Origin: Glandiceps talaboti
Taxonomy: Eukaryota > Hemichordata > Enteropneusta > Spengelidae
Length of the DNA stretch: 60,000 nucleotides
Direction: 5' to 3'
Assembly (NCBI RefSeq): GCF_964340395.1
Contig: NC_135550.1
Span: 22,688,676 to 22,748,675 of the forward strand
Below, in pieces: positions 1 to 18,000 of this stretch. Under the pieces are notes generated by a model. The model did no database searches. It was given only the letters and a program-made list of their open reading frames with translations, and was not told where the DNA came from. The number at the start of each line of letters is the position of its first letter. Within the stretch, counting starts at the first letter, position 1. Position numbers and translations under genes: made by a program.

Positions 1-3000
1 AGAAAAGCCATGTAGGAAATGAATGACCTAGTGACGAAATGGGCAGAGGCCATTCTAGTTGTGTGTGCGCACTGTGTGTAAAGAGGGCGATTCCCTCAAC
101 CGGCATTTCGTGACAGTTGGGACTGTCTTTATACTGTAACGAATGTCGAAATTAAGAAAACAATTTAACTGGTATTTGCGAAGAAAGGATAGCTATCTTT
201 TGGTACGACAATCGTCTTCATTAAATTTCTGATAACGTTTAAATTTGTTTATGTAATTTGCAAATGAAAGTCATGGCATCGATGATGCATGGTGGCTCAA
301 TATCATGTGATCGCCTTTAGAAGAGGTGGAGCCCGTGACGTATTTCTTTATCAAAGTCCGCTATAGTTTTGGCTTCATTTTTGTCAGATTTCTACATCTT
401 TTACTTGTTAAGCCGTACTTATATTTTGTAGACATACAATTTAAAAAATAGTTCCCTTGAGATAGGGGAAAATAAGAGAAGTTTAACGCCGATAGTGTTA
501 TTTTGTGTCAACCAGGAAGTGCTAAATTGTAGGTGCTGTGTCATGCCAGTACCAAGACTAAGAGGGGTAAACATGAACAATTTGCTTGTCTCAGTTCTCA
601 ATATCTGTGTAAAATATACAATTAATATTAATTTTCACACATTCCTTTGGTTATTTTAGACATGTGGAATGATAAGTTGTCTTCTAGATATTATATCAAT
701 ATGTATAGATTGTTATATCAATTTAGAATCGTACATTTACAGAAGTTTTTTGAGAATTGTGAGTTTAGGGAACTTCACTTCCGTTCACATTATGGAGAAA
801 AGTATGACAAAGATTCTGACATCAAGATAGACAATATATCTCTTTGTGAATATTTGTTTGGACTGTTTGTCAAAATACAACTGGCATGGCACAGTCAATC
901 CTTACCTGATATATTGTTATGGCATGTATGCAAGGCTAATGACCCCCACTCCATTGTCTGTATCATACCAAAGGCAACATCTGAGTTTGAGAGCAATTGT
1001 CTGTGTCATGTCACAAGTTTTCCATATCTTTCACTATGAATTCTTGAAGAAATTACTGGTAAAACTCTGACAAGTGTGAAATATTTTATTTGAAAGATTT
1101 GTTACTGGTGGGAGCTAGCAAGGGCTCCCAGAGGAACACAATTATTGTTAGTCATACACAGGTCACAAGGTGTACTGTAAAACCATAAAATATGACATCT
1201 GTGTAGACTTTTTAGAGATTTGATGGAAATTATTGACTGATCTCTGTACATTTCAGGTTAGGGCTATTCTACAGATGTATCGTACATTGTAACAGCCCCA
1301 GTGGTGAATAGTATGTTGATAATCATTCATTTCATAATACTCAGTCATACATGATACACGATTAGCCATAGGGCACAGTAAAATCAGTGAAGTGGAGGAG
1401 AAGAAAATAAACCAGCAATCTCAAATATTATCTTCATACTGCCAAAGGAATTGTGCGTGAATTATAGTAACTTGTCATGATGAGTCAGAGATTGATATCG
1501 ATGCATACCTTAATGTCTAAGATATTTCCAATGCAGGATGAAGATGAGAATCTAATTACATCCATAGTGATCTGTATTTTAGACTGAAAAATTCGTCATA
1601 CTCCTCCAGAAAAAATGTAATCACTCGTTTAGCTTGTGGTTACCAGGAGCACCATCAAGGACATATCTTTCAGTCTATCTGTATTGTGGATTTAGGAATT
1701 TAGGATATATTTTTATGACTACATATAGTTACAGCATCCCAGAATTGATGATGTAAGTATGTTCGGATAGTAGTAAATAGAGTTACCTTTTGGAATCCAG
1801 TTTTGAAGGTACTATGTAGCTTTTGTCTGAATCTCACAGAGGTTTGTGTAGCATGAAAGATGAGATATACTAGTATTCTACTTTTAGTTGAAACACCATC
1901 TTGGCTGCATGCATTTGATAGAAAGACTTTAATACTTTGTCAATATCAGTATTAGTGCCATGTTTATGCTAAGGATAGTGAGTCAGTAAAATCTGAGTTA
2001 CCAAACTAGTGTATCCATTGTGTTCCCAAACATAATTATGGGGAAATGTATTAGAAACTAGGCTTGGTTTACCTGATTCAGCTACTGGGCTCCAAGTACA
2101 AGCACTGTGTGTTGTAGTAGATTGTGATTATAAAAAGAACCATGTGTTCATATCCTGGATGTGATGTGGAGGCGGCCATGTTGACATGCATATTTCTATT
2201 CTCAAAACCATGCTCAAGTAGATTGCAACACTACAGCATATTTATTACCTCCTTGTTATCACTTACATAGACTGGTTGATCTGGAACTATATCTGCATAC
2301 AAAGAAGGAAATTTGACATGCTGTACATGTATCAGATCATTTTCCTTCTTTAATTGATAAATTATTGCAGTAATGAATGAGAACTTATTAACTTATTCTG
2401 CCAAGCCTTGTGAAGCTGACACACATACAAATGATACATATTATAATCCTATTGTTCTTTTTCATTCATATGGTTCACTAGTATAGTTAGATATGAATAT
2501 GCAAAAAGTTGATATGTAAATAGCATCCTGATGTGTGGTAAACACTTGACAAGGGAATGGGGAGGGGAGCGAAGTCAGAATTTGAATACAGGTTAATTTA
2601 CAATAATTGATTTGACTGATAAATTTACCACAACAGTTTGGAAATAGTTGGCAATGGCGAATGCCTTGTTTAATAAAATACATACAATACATGGGAAATA
2701 TGTGGGCAAGGTTTCAGATATGGAATAGCAGTATGTCACTTTGCTTGAAGATAATGTTTTGTACTATTGATGTATAATTTCAAAATCTAATCTTTCCCTT
2801 GATATGTATTTTTTTGTATAAATAGTATCCAATATTAGTAATTCAACATTGAGGCTATTAATGGAATTCAGTGTGTTTATCATGGTGCCTTATCTCCACA
2901 GTGGCAGTATTTATCAGTGTGGCGATATTAGGCTCATTGACTTTTATAAATATGATGTATGATTATAACAACAAAAAGCTGTGCATCCACAGGGAAATAA

Positions 3001-3538
3001 GTCTTCAACTAGTAAATATACTAGAATTCAACATTTGGGCTATTTATAAATCAAGATGTTTATCATGGTGCCTCATCTCTAGTACTGTAGTATTTGTCTA
3101 CGTGACAATATTAGGCTCATAAATGTGATGTAGGATTATAACAGCAAAAAGCATTACATCCACAAGGAAGTGACTCAGTTTTCAACGACTAGTACATGTA
3201 GTAGATAGGTGAATTTTGTGACAATTTTATGTTGTCTATAATCATTAATGACATTGAGCGTAGTAACCCAAATATTTTCATATGTGAAATTTGTCTTAGG
3301 TTAGATACTTCCAACAAAAGCATGACTGTGTGAAAAGCACCACCTAGTAAAACTTGCTGTTCCAGTTGTCATCATTCTTTGCTAAAGCTTCCAGTGATTA
3401 TTCCCCAAAAGCTTTTTTTTATGTCAATGTATAACACATACAAGACTTTTTATGCACTTTGTATGTTTTGGCTGTGTATTTTATCTCATGTTGTATTTCA
3501 GCACTATCTTAACATTGTGTATTTTATTTCTTTTTTAG
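1..3538. other. Non-coding, upstream of or intron 1 of RAB1
   Basis: No supported exon is seen. Open frames here are short and lack splice context. Since the first visible RAB1 exon starts mid-codon, most of this stretch is probably RAB1 intron 1. It contains a 182-bp tandem duplication near 2838-3200. Confidence 0.6.
2838..3200. repeat. Two-copy tandem duplication, about 182 bp
   Basis: Two adjacent diverged copies share TTCAACATT, GTTTATCATGGTGCC, TATTAGGCTCAT and GATTATAACA. TTTATCATGGTGCC starts near 2876 and again near 3058. They lie within RAB1 intronic or upstream DNA. Confidence 0.8.
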
Positions 3539-8547
<5,009 letters not shown>

Positions 8548-8970
8548 ATTGACTTCAGAATGGACTGTACAGCTATTACAATGTTTAAATATCTCACAAA
8601 GCCTGGTTTATACAATTTGCGTTTCCGAATGGGATATTGTGATTCTATATAATTTGGGGAATATCAGTTGCTGGGATGTTGAGAGAAAACAAACCACAAA
8701 AGAATTAAATTACAATATTTGGCAGTATCTAGCTGAAAATAGCTTGTAGTATGTATCCAATAGAGAGTCAAATTGTACAGCTCTCAGTATGTAGACGATA
8801 CTTAACCAGCAAAGATGGTGTCCTGTGAAGATAATTTATAAAGTTACTGACAGAAAAATGCAGTATTCAATGTTTTTATTCGGGGAAGAGGGTTATCCAC
8901 TCGTAGTGTAGTCTCATACAAGCTCTCTGTCCATATCAAAGTAGAAAACGTCCCAGTGTTTAATTTATGT

Positions 8971-8976
8971 AATAAA
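8971..8976 (+). promoter_or_regulatory. RAB1 polyadenylation signal candidate
   Basis: AATAAA about 420 bases after the RAB1 stop codon. A second AATAAA follows at 9029-9034. Confidence 0.5.
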
Positions 8977-9034
8977 ATTTAAAAAGCTTTGAATATTGTA
9001 TCAGACAGCTTTTGAAGTATATCGTTAAAATAAA

Positions 9035-11932
9035 TCATGTCATTTGTTCGCATGCATTTATTTCTATTAGATGAAAATACTGAGAAATGTACACATTGTA
9101 AGATGTCTCACATGCAGTTTTACTCTTAAATTTTTGGCACAGATGGAGTCATATCAGATGTCCCAGTGAACCCTCCTCAATAGCTTAGCTCTGGTGACAT
9201 TCTACACCATGTACGTTACCCAACAGACACCAGTGACCCTCAAAGTACATGTACAGCATTTGATATCAATAGTCAGTTCAACGTAGTTCTGGGATATGCT
9301 GTAAATGGGCATTAGGTGTTGTTGGTGGGGGGTTATTTGTAGGACTTAGTTGTGTAATATAAATGCATCCAATTTGTAATATTTGGGAATCTTACCAGAG
9401 CACAGGTTATTGTAAGTGTTCAGCAATGTTACTTGTAGTAATAGTAGAATTTCAGTGTTTTTACTCTTTTCACCATGTCAGCAATGGTCGTCGAGGAAAT
9501 AGTAAAACCCTTTTCTCCAAGATAATTTACAAGCAGTCAGACTATGAAACTAAGAAGACTTCTTTGATCTGGAAAGCTATACATGTGCATTGGTATATTT
9601 CTTTCTTTGAAAAGACATTTTCTGTATTCTTGTTTAACAGTTATTACGGCATTTTTAGTTCATTTGGTATTGACTTTTGGGTTAAAGGGGTTGACAGTAA
9701 TTTGCAAATTCAAAAAATGCATGCCAATATACAAGATAAGACAGACAAAACAATCAGTTTCCTCATACTGTTGTATCGTATCTAGCGTATTTAATTGGTC
9801 TCTGCTTAGAAGTAGTCAATAACTAATGTATATGTAGTTAGTAATCACTTTTGTGTTGAAATTATAAAGTATGTATGTAGTATATAGCCCCAATAATGTG
9901 CTTCCGTACCTTGATATTGTTGTTGATATTGTACCGAGATATAAAAGTAAGAGTAGTGCAGCCTTGGTGGGTGTCTTTAAAAGATTGAATATTTCTATGC
10001 AGAGACAAAAAAACACCAATCAACAAATGTAACGTATCACAACCTGGAAGTAGCATACATGAACTGTATTTTTAGTTGTGGCCAGAAATGCCCAGTTCTG
10101 TTTAATTTTGCTGTAACCATTTATTAAAAATATAATTATATAATGTTAAGTGTCATACGTTGGATTCTTTGTTGTTTCTCTGAGTGATCTGTGCAAATGC
10201 TGGTCTGGTCTTAACTACGACTAACTAATGTTCAGCACTAGCCAGGCATGATGAAGTCAGTGTCTGTGTGTGTGTGTGTGTGTGAACGATTTAAACTAAA
10301 AATATCACTGTCCGGTTGCCTTGGGATATACTGAAGATGACTAGTTGGGGAATTCTTCTATCAAAGTGATTCTGCCATAAAAAGTTCAGGCGAGATTATT
10401 GGGCTGAAATTCAGTGGGCATGTTTATAGGGGTTTGGTTATTTCAAGACATGGTGACCCAATGACATTTTTTCGTCTATACTACCGAACAGATCAGTTCA
10501 ATATATGCTTGAATGGAATGTTCCTAAGGATGTGTAGATGAGCATTGTTAACAGCATGATTACATTGTTGATATGCAAAAATGTGTCACTATTTTAGGGA
10601 ACAAATCTTGCAAAATTGCAGGTCAGATGGGTCTAAAATTGGGTGTGGATGTGTCTAATGGATGTAAGATCGTAGACATGATTCATTTATTGTTGATGTG
10701 TAAATTATGTCTAATGTTAAGAATCTTGCAAAAATGTCTCATCGATTGAATGACGAGAAAACTAGGAATTGACATATTGTGATTAATTGAGTGAAAATAA
10801 TGTCATTGTCCAGTCAGGAATAGATCAGAGACCACGTAGTCTTACTTTAAAGTGTATACGATAACTTAGTTAGAATTTCGCTGACGATATCATTTTAAAT
10901 TAATTATCACCAATGATTTCATCGTTTACTTTCATCCAATCGGATAGACGATATATGACATCATTGTTTAATAATAGAAATGTACACACTTTCTTAAAGT
11001 AAGAGTTTGGATAATAAAGGCCAGATGAGAAAAGGATACCAGATCGTTTCTCGGCGAACCATAAACCTTTGTGTGATCCGGTGCAAGAGTAACCTTGTAT
11101 GTGATGTGTAGTTAGCCGAACATTCACTACAACATGTACATTAGGTGTGATACAACAAACGTTGACACAATTTATGAGATACAAACACGAACTTGGTCTA
11201 TGTTTCAAACACAAGTTCTCTTCTTCCACTTCTTGATTGAGAAACAGACATGTTCCAAACAAACCACTTGTCCTTCTTCAGTGTCTAACTGGATCTGACA
11301 GAATGATCCAAATTTGATCCATAATGAACATACATAGTATTATTGGACTATGTTGTTTCACATTGTTGTTTAAGTAGAAAATGTGATAAAGTTGTTTTGT
11401 TAATTAAACAACCCAAAATACCATTTCTCTTCCATATTGCCACTAGCATATTGCTGGCAATTGTTCATGTTATACTGTTAACATTGTAATATGTTGAGGG
11501 ACATACTTTGATTCTTTCGAGAAAACGTTGAGTTTAGTTCATCCATGGAGGTAGAAGGACAGTGCTGCTACCTCCATGTTTTCCAAATTTCACTGATTTT
11601 TTCTGTTCTCGTGCTACATGCGCGTTTCTTTGTTGCGTTGTCAGACACGACAACTCTTACATTTATAGCATTTGTATCGTAAAATAAATTCTTGAATACT
11701 GTCAGGCGCAACAAAAATCTTAGAAATAAGTAGGACTCACGATTATGTTTAACACAAGCATTTAACACCCACCTGTTCTTTCCCCAATATGGTAATGAAT
11801 AACGTCATCAAGAATATTCATGAATGGTGACGATGTGCAAGAAGTGCATGCTGCATGTTTGGTACATGTAAGCTTTTCAAACAGTGTAAACGGTACCATT
11901 TCAGTCAATTTTAGACTTTTAGCAAGCTCAAT
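9035..11932. other. Intergenic DNA between RAB1 and the CUB gene
   Basis: No gene is supported. There is a short (TG)n run near 10263. A 120-codon minus-strand frame at 10900-11262 has no recognised domain and no splice or start context. Confidence 0.5.
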
Positions 11933-12058
11933 ATGACGTTCACTACTGATACTGCTTGGACACATCGACGGTGTGTTGAAAAACTGACAAGAATGCTATA
12001 CGTAGTATTACTTGTGTCGGTTCTTGGAACTTGTTCGTTGGGGTCAACTTCAGCACGG
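11933..12058 (+). CDS. CUB gene exon 1, signal peptide
   Basis: 42 codons, phase 0 end, donor GTAAGT at 12059. Two in-frame ATGs (11933, 11993) both have A at -3. From the second, the product is a classic signal peptide MLYVVLLVSVLGTCSLGSTS. I extended to the first ATG because the frame is open. It was found by searching upstream of the large exon, which lacks a signal peptide of its own. Confidence 0.75.
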
Positions 12059-15000
12059 GTAAGTTTAATGTTCTTGCCATTCACATTGGACAATCGGTCG
12101 ATTAAGTGATGGCTCTCAAGTGGATTTCATTTGGTAAGACTGAAGATAAGTGTCAAGACTCCTTCTGTGTTAAATACCGAAGTAAGTAAGAGAACTGAGA
12201 ATGTTGAGTTCTTATGCTACAATTCGCTGGTATCCCCAACCAAATTCCTCAAATCAAGCAAAACCTGAAAAGGAAAGCTACTCGGTGTTAGTTAGGATCG
12301 GTCAAGGTACGATGCATGTACGTAGCTCAAATCTTTAGTTATACCCGCTAATATTACGTTGACTGTTAACAAGGATGAGAAAAATTTAAAGTTTATAGGG
12401 AAAATCTATGACAAAGATTGGACAACCGTTTGTACCCCTTTCTCATAATGTTGCTCTCAATCGTATAGTATGTCGTGATAATATTGATTGCCCTGCTACA
12501 TTAACTAACCCTAAACTTACACGGGTTGGTGAATTTTCGATTATTCCTCTCCAAGTTGATTCTTGTAATGAAACTTACATCCGGGTACCACGGAATTTAC
12601 TGTCTAGTATTAATTAAGAGTTAGGAGATACAGACGGTCATCAGATATTGATATTGTTAGGAACTGTATTACCTACGTACCCTGTATTACGTTACTGAAT
12701 GACCGATCTATTTCAAATACCTCGTATAACATCCTAGGTTGGAATCATATTGTTGTTCTTCATGGTGTACACAGACATATTTTTTAAATTAATACCCAAC
12801 CACACGAAAAGAGTTTTTGTCACATCTTATGTTTTAATTTCAAAGTTCATTTTTATTTTGTATTCAACTATGCTGGATTCGGCCCACAGAGATTTATTGG
12901 GGCCACTGTTCTTTTTAGATTGCTTAAATTTTTTATGTATTCGCCAATTAGTATTTGATTCTTAAATTTGGCTCTTCATGCCGAACTGTAAAACCAGTCG
13001 ATCGCTGTAACACTGTAACAGCTGTAAGGGTTGAGGTGGGCAAGGGGTGTTAATAACTTAATACAGTATGGGTACAGTTTACAGTTTGGCTAGTCTCGAG
13101 AAAAGAAAAACGGGTAGATGTATGAAGAGAATTTCAAAAATGAAGAAGAAAAACGTGTTTACTGACGAAAGCTGTAATAATTATTATAGCGTTGTTTTTT
13201 GCTCTTCCGGACTGTGCTCTCAAAGTGCAATCACCCGGAACAATAAAAAAGCCAGAAACAAAAAGAAAACGGTACAACTATTGCAGCTAAATATGACGTC
13301 ATCCACTACAGGTGCTCCTTTCCATTTGTGGGACTTTGATGAGATAAAAATTCAATTGATGTCAGGTGACATGTCGGTTAATGAGTAAAAAAAAACCACC
13401 AGCTATATTTATGAATTTATATTTTCATGATTTAATTTTCCCAGTTGTGTTTTTCTATTTTGGAAATTCAATTTAATATCCGATATTTCATACATCTTTT
13501 TCTCAGGATGAAATATACAGCGACACGGAATTAATATTAAAGAAGCAAATATCGAAGCCGATATTACAAGGTAAGAAGTTACATATATAGATGTTTGCAA
13601 CGTTTCCTATCACATGATCAGTATAGTACATGGATGAACATTTTAGAAGAACTGTTAAATTAAAGAAAGTCAGACAAGTCTGAGAAAGAATGTTCTCAAT
13701 TTGGCCTATACATTATATACCCAAACTTCATTGACATTCACCCCAGTGGATAATGTGAAGGACTCGGATCCGGAATATGTTGGGTAAAAAGTATTTTCGG
13801 ATCTGCTTTGTCATCAAATGCACAATTTTGGTCATATGAAAAGTCCATGAGACCTTTTGGTGTGCCCGTAGTTGGAAAGTTTGAATATGTGTTGGCTTGG
13901 GGGTGGGGGTGGGTGTGTTATTAAATGTTTCTCATTTAGGGGTAATATTAAAAAGTTTGTATTTGATTTATCATATTTGTTGCCACTCGCAATTTATACA
14001 AGAACATGTATAATCTATTGAAAGAGATATTACGGTAAATCAGGTACTTCCATTCTGGCGACAGGGTACCCAGGCTTAATTTGTCACACTTACAATAAAT
14101 ACCTCTATTATTGTAATATCCGTTGCAAAGAAATGTTTTCTTAATCTTTGATTGAAGTACTGTGCTTTTCGTTAATGTCTGTTCACACATTTGTTTTGTT
14201 GACCTGTTTGTTGTAAAATAACCAATCAAGTCATTGATTTTCGTGTTCTGGTTTTCACACACAGTTACACGAATAAGAAAATAGTGCGTAAATGTGATCC
14301 ACACAGTGACTTCACTAAAGAAAATTACACCCATTATTACAGTACCTTATAACAACATTCAAACATGACACTTATTGAGCGGTATATCTAAACACGTACG
14401 CGTGGCATAGGATAGTTAAATCTACTGTAGGAGTTAATTTGAATGTGGCCGTTGAGTGGGCATAGGGTGTTTCGCAATTGTCAAAACTCAGTTGGTTAAT
14501 CCTGTTAAAGGTTGTGTAGTTGCATAGCGTTACAGAAACCAATTCACTTAAGGGTTAAATACGCCCCCCCCCCAAAAAAAAAAAGGTAACTCACCCTCTC
14601 CTAGTGTTAAAAGTAATATACGATTGTTTCTATCCATTGGTTCATTTCATGATGACCACGTTCTGACCACTGTGACCTAGTTTGCATATTTTCTTTACTA
14701 ATTATAAACCGTTGTTGTATTTTAATTTCTACATAATTAGATTCACATATGGATCAACCGAAAGCAGTCGAAATGGTGAACGAGGAAATTAAAACTCACA
14801 TAAATGGAAATGAACACATGAGAGACAAAAGGAATAGTTTTGAATGTGGCGGTAGACTGACAGCTGATAGTGGATATATATCATCACCAAATTTTCCCTC
14901 TCTATATCCCGAAGACGTGACGTGTAGCTGGGAAATCATTAGCTGTGAGGAGTGTTCCATTCAACTCAAATTTATATCGATTGACCTACCGTTTCCGAAA

Positions 15001-18000
15001 ATTGGGAGAGTTTGTAGTCGTCGCAATGATCATCTTCGGATTTTTGGCTATTGGAAAGGGTCTCCTGTCAGTGCCCATACAATTTGTGGACATACCCGAC
15101 CTCGCAACATAGAACTGAAAACTCGGAGAATTGATGTAGAATTCACAAGTTTCAAAAGAGGTATCGATGAGTTTAGTGGTTTCAAGTTGAGTTATATCAT
15201 CTTGAAAGACAATGAAGATTCACAAACGGCAGCACTTACACCATTTCCAACAACTACAAAATTACCAGATATACAAATCGAAGAAGACTCTCAAGTAATT
15301 GATCGAGAACATATTTCAAAACGTTGGATGCAAACTGAAGATACAGTCAACACTCCATCAGTACTCGTGATGACAGTAACACTGTTCGAACACCCACCGC
15401 GTAAGTCTATGGATACAAACGCACGGCAAACTTTCTTAGAGATGGCTGGAGATTCTTCTGATTCTACGCAAACGAAAACCACTGAGACAGATAGTAAAAC
15501 GGCATTACAGACAAAAAACGAAATATTATCAACTGTCAGGCAGAGAACCTCATCACCTGAGCAGGTTATCACATCTTCCAGGCAATATATTACATCACCT
15601 GGACAATATATCACATCTCCTGAGAAGGATATCACATCATCTGGACAGGATAGGACGTCTACAACACCAAACAATAAATTTGATGATGTACACAGCAGCT
15701 TTGTATTGACGTCGGTGGAAAATGCAGAAGGTAGCAAGAACCAAACCACCACCTCGCTATTGCAAGACATGTTTACCACAGGATACGAAAACAAAATACC
15801 CAGCAGCATCCCCGTGTCTTCTGTGGGCACTCCATCCAAATCTATTACAACAAAAACATTTGGTATACCAGATGATATCAAAATGATGGTTCCCACTACT
15901 CCAATGCCAGATAGGAGTAAAGCTGATGATACTTATTATCAAGAAGTTTCAACACAGAAAGAACATACATTTTCTTCAGTCGAAACACCAAATACATCTC
16001 TAAAGCTGACTCACACATTCTTAACCATTCCGTCAGAAATTGATGAATTCACCAAAGCAGACCCAGTCAGTTTAACACCAAATGGACATGAAGAAAACAC
16101 AAAGTTAACGTTAACATCAACAATATCACCAGTACCTTTTGGAGACTATCAATCAACAAATTCAAAAATTGACCCAGTGCTACCATCCCAAACAAGTATG
16201 TTTGTTCAAACAGACAACACTCGTTTTGAGGTACCAAGCAAAGGAACTGATTATTATAATAACATGAAAACACCCAACACTGTTGTCATAGACCTTGGTG
16301 ATTACGCTACCACTCCCGAACATCCTATAGATCCATTTGTGCACAAATCTAACAAAACCGGGGCAACAACTTCATCAGATCAGAAACCTACAGATACTAC
16401 ATCATTTTCAACACAGCCAAATTTAAAGTCGTCAATAGAGGCGTCTCTGGTTGAAGAAGTCTCAAAGATGACATCGAGCAGTAAATACACCACAGATAAG
16501 GTGATCAATCCCAATGGACGTCCTTCATCTCCAGTTCCATCAACAGAACAAATGACCACTTCAACTTTGACAGACTCTTCTGATATTAACCAATCTGTCA
16601 CTTCAAATCCAACTGGTGAGTTTCCTCTTACAATGACAAAATCTATGTCCGTTCCTATTGACAATGTTAGGCCAACTATACAGAATACCATTGAAGTCAC
16701 CAAGAAAAGCAACAAATATTCTACCTCAATGCTCAGCAATCCCCAAAAATATACTACTACACAAACTTCAGCAACAACGTTATTCAATAATGCTTATAAG
16801 AAAACATCGTCGCATACTATGACAAATACAATGGAACCCACTCAAGCTCAAATCCAAACTCCAAAGAACACAAAGTCATGGGAAAAGTCTAAACACCAAG
16901 ACACAAGCCCACTGATTGAAGATAAAGAGACAACTACAACATCAACAATTATTACACAGGACGCAGTTGACATGGCAGAAGTGGATATCGTGAAATATGG
17001 GAAAACACTGGACTGTTCATATGAACTAAAAAGGGACAGTGGTATCATTGAGTCGCCAAACTTTCCGAACAATTACCCAGAACAAACAACTTGTATTTGG
17101 AAAATACAAGTACCAACGGGAAATACAATATCCATAAAGTTTATGTTCGTAGACATTGATTCTGTATCTACAGAGAATGAATGTAGTGATTTATACGACA
17201 ACATTAAAATCATTATGGATAATGACAGTGAACTCGAACAGACAACAACACTGTGTGGAAAGACTGTACCCCCAGAAATGTTCAGCAACACTAACAAAGC
17301 ACAAATAATATTTTCCAGTAAATACGGCATTGGAACAGGTTTTCAGGCATTTTATAACGGCTTGAATCTTCAGGAAAGAGTAGGTGCAGTAGATTTTTCC
17401 AACCTAGAAGGTGACGAACATGTTCTTGCTACCCCTCCTGAAATTCCACTTCAAAGTACCATACCATCGTCTAATGAAGCTTGCAACTTCACCATGTCAG
17501 GTCCAAGGGGAATTATACATTCTGTAAACTTTCCAAATCAATACCCACAAAATACCTATTGTTCTTGGTCCATAACTGTGGCAGAGGACAAAATCATTTA
17601 CATGAAATTCGTATATTTTCATATTGATTCTAACAACATTGACGGAGAATGTGATGAAATGTACGACCACGTCAAAATTATCCAGTACAACAGTAATAGT
17701 ACATTGGAAGATACTCAATTATTTTGTGGTGGCAAAATTCCCAACATAATCAAAACAACAACGAACAAGATGGAAGTTGTATTGGATGCAAAGTATGGCT
17801 TTGGTACTGGATTTGAAGCAATTTATGGAGCACTTGACGATGAAACACCTCCTATTGGAAGAGTTATTCCAGGACCGTATGCTGGCACTGAGGAAATATC
17901 AGGAAAAGGTTTCCAAGATTTGTCTAACGCGATAGGAACAACGAATGACTTAAGTGAATACGACACCCAATTAACTACAGTTAATGATCAATGTAGTTTT

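Noticed and set aside
1270-1316. Possible RAB1 first exon ending GGTGAATA before GTATGT
   Set aside because: Phase fits, but there is no in-frame ATG and the residues do not match the conserved MNPEY start.
10900-11262. 120-codon minus-strand frame
   Set aside because: No recognisable domain and no supporting signals; could be a chance frame or decayed fragment.
15291-15896. 201-codon minus-strand open frame inside the CUB giant exon (also 16380-16787 and 19629-20327)
   Set aside because: Antisense shadows of Thr/Ser-rich coding sequence; no start, splice or domain support.
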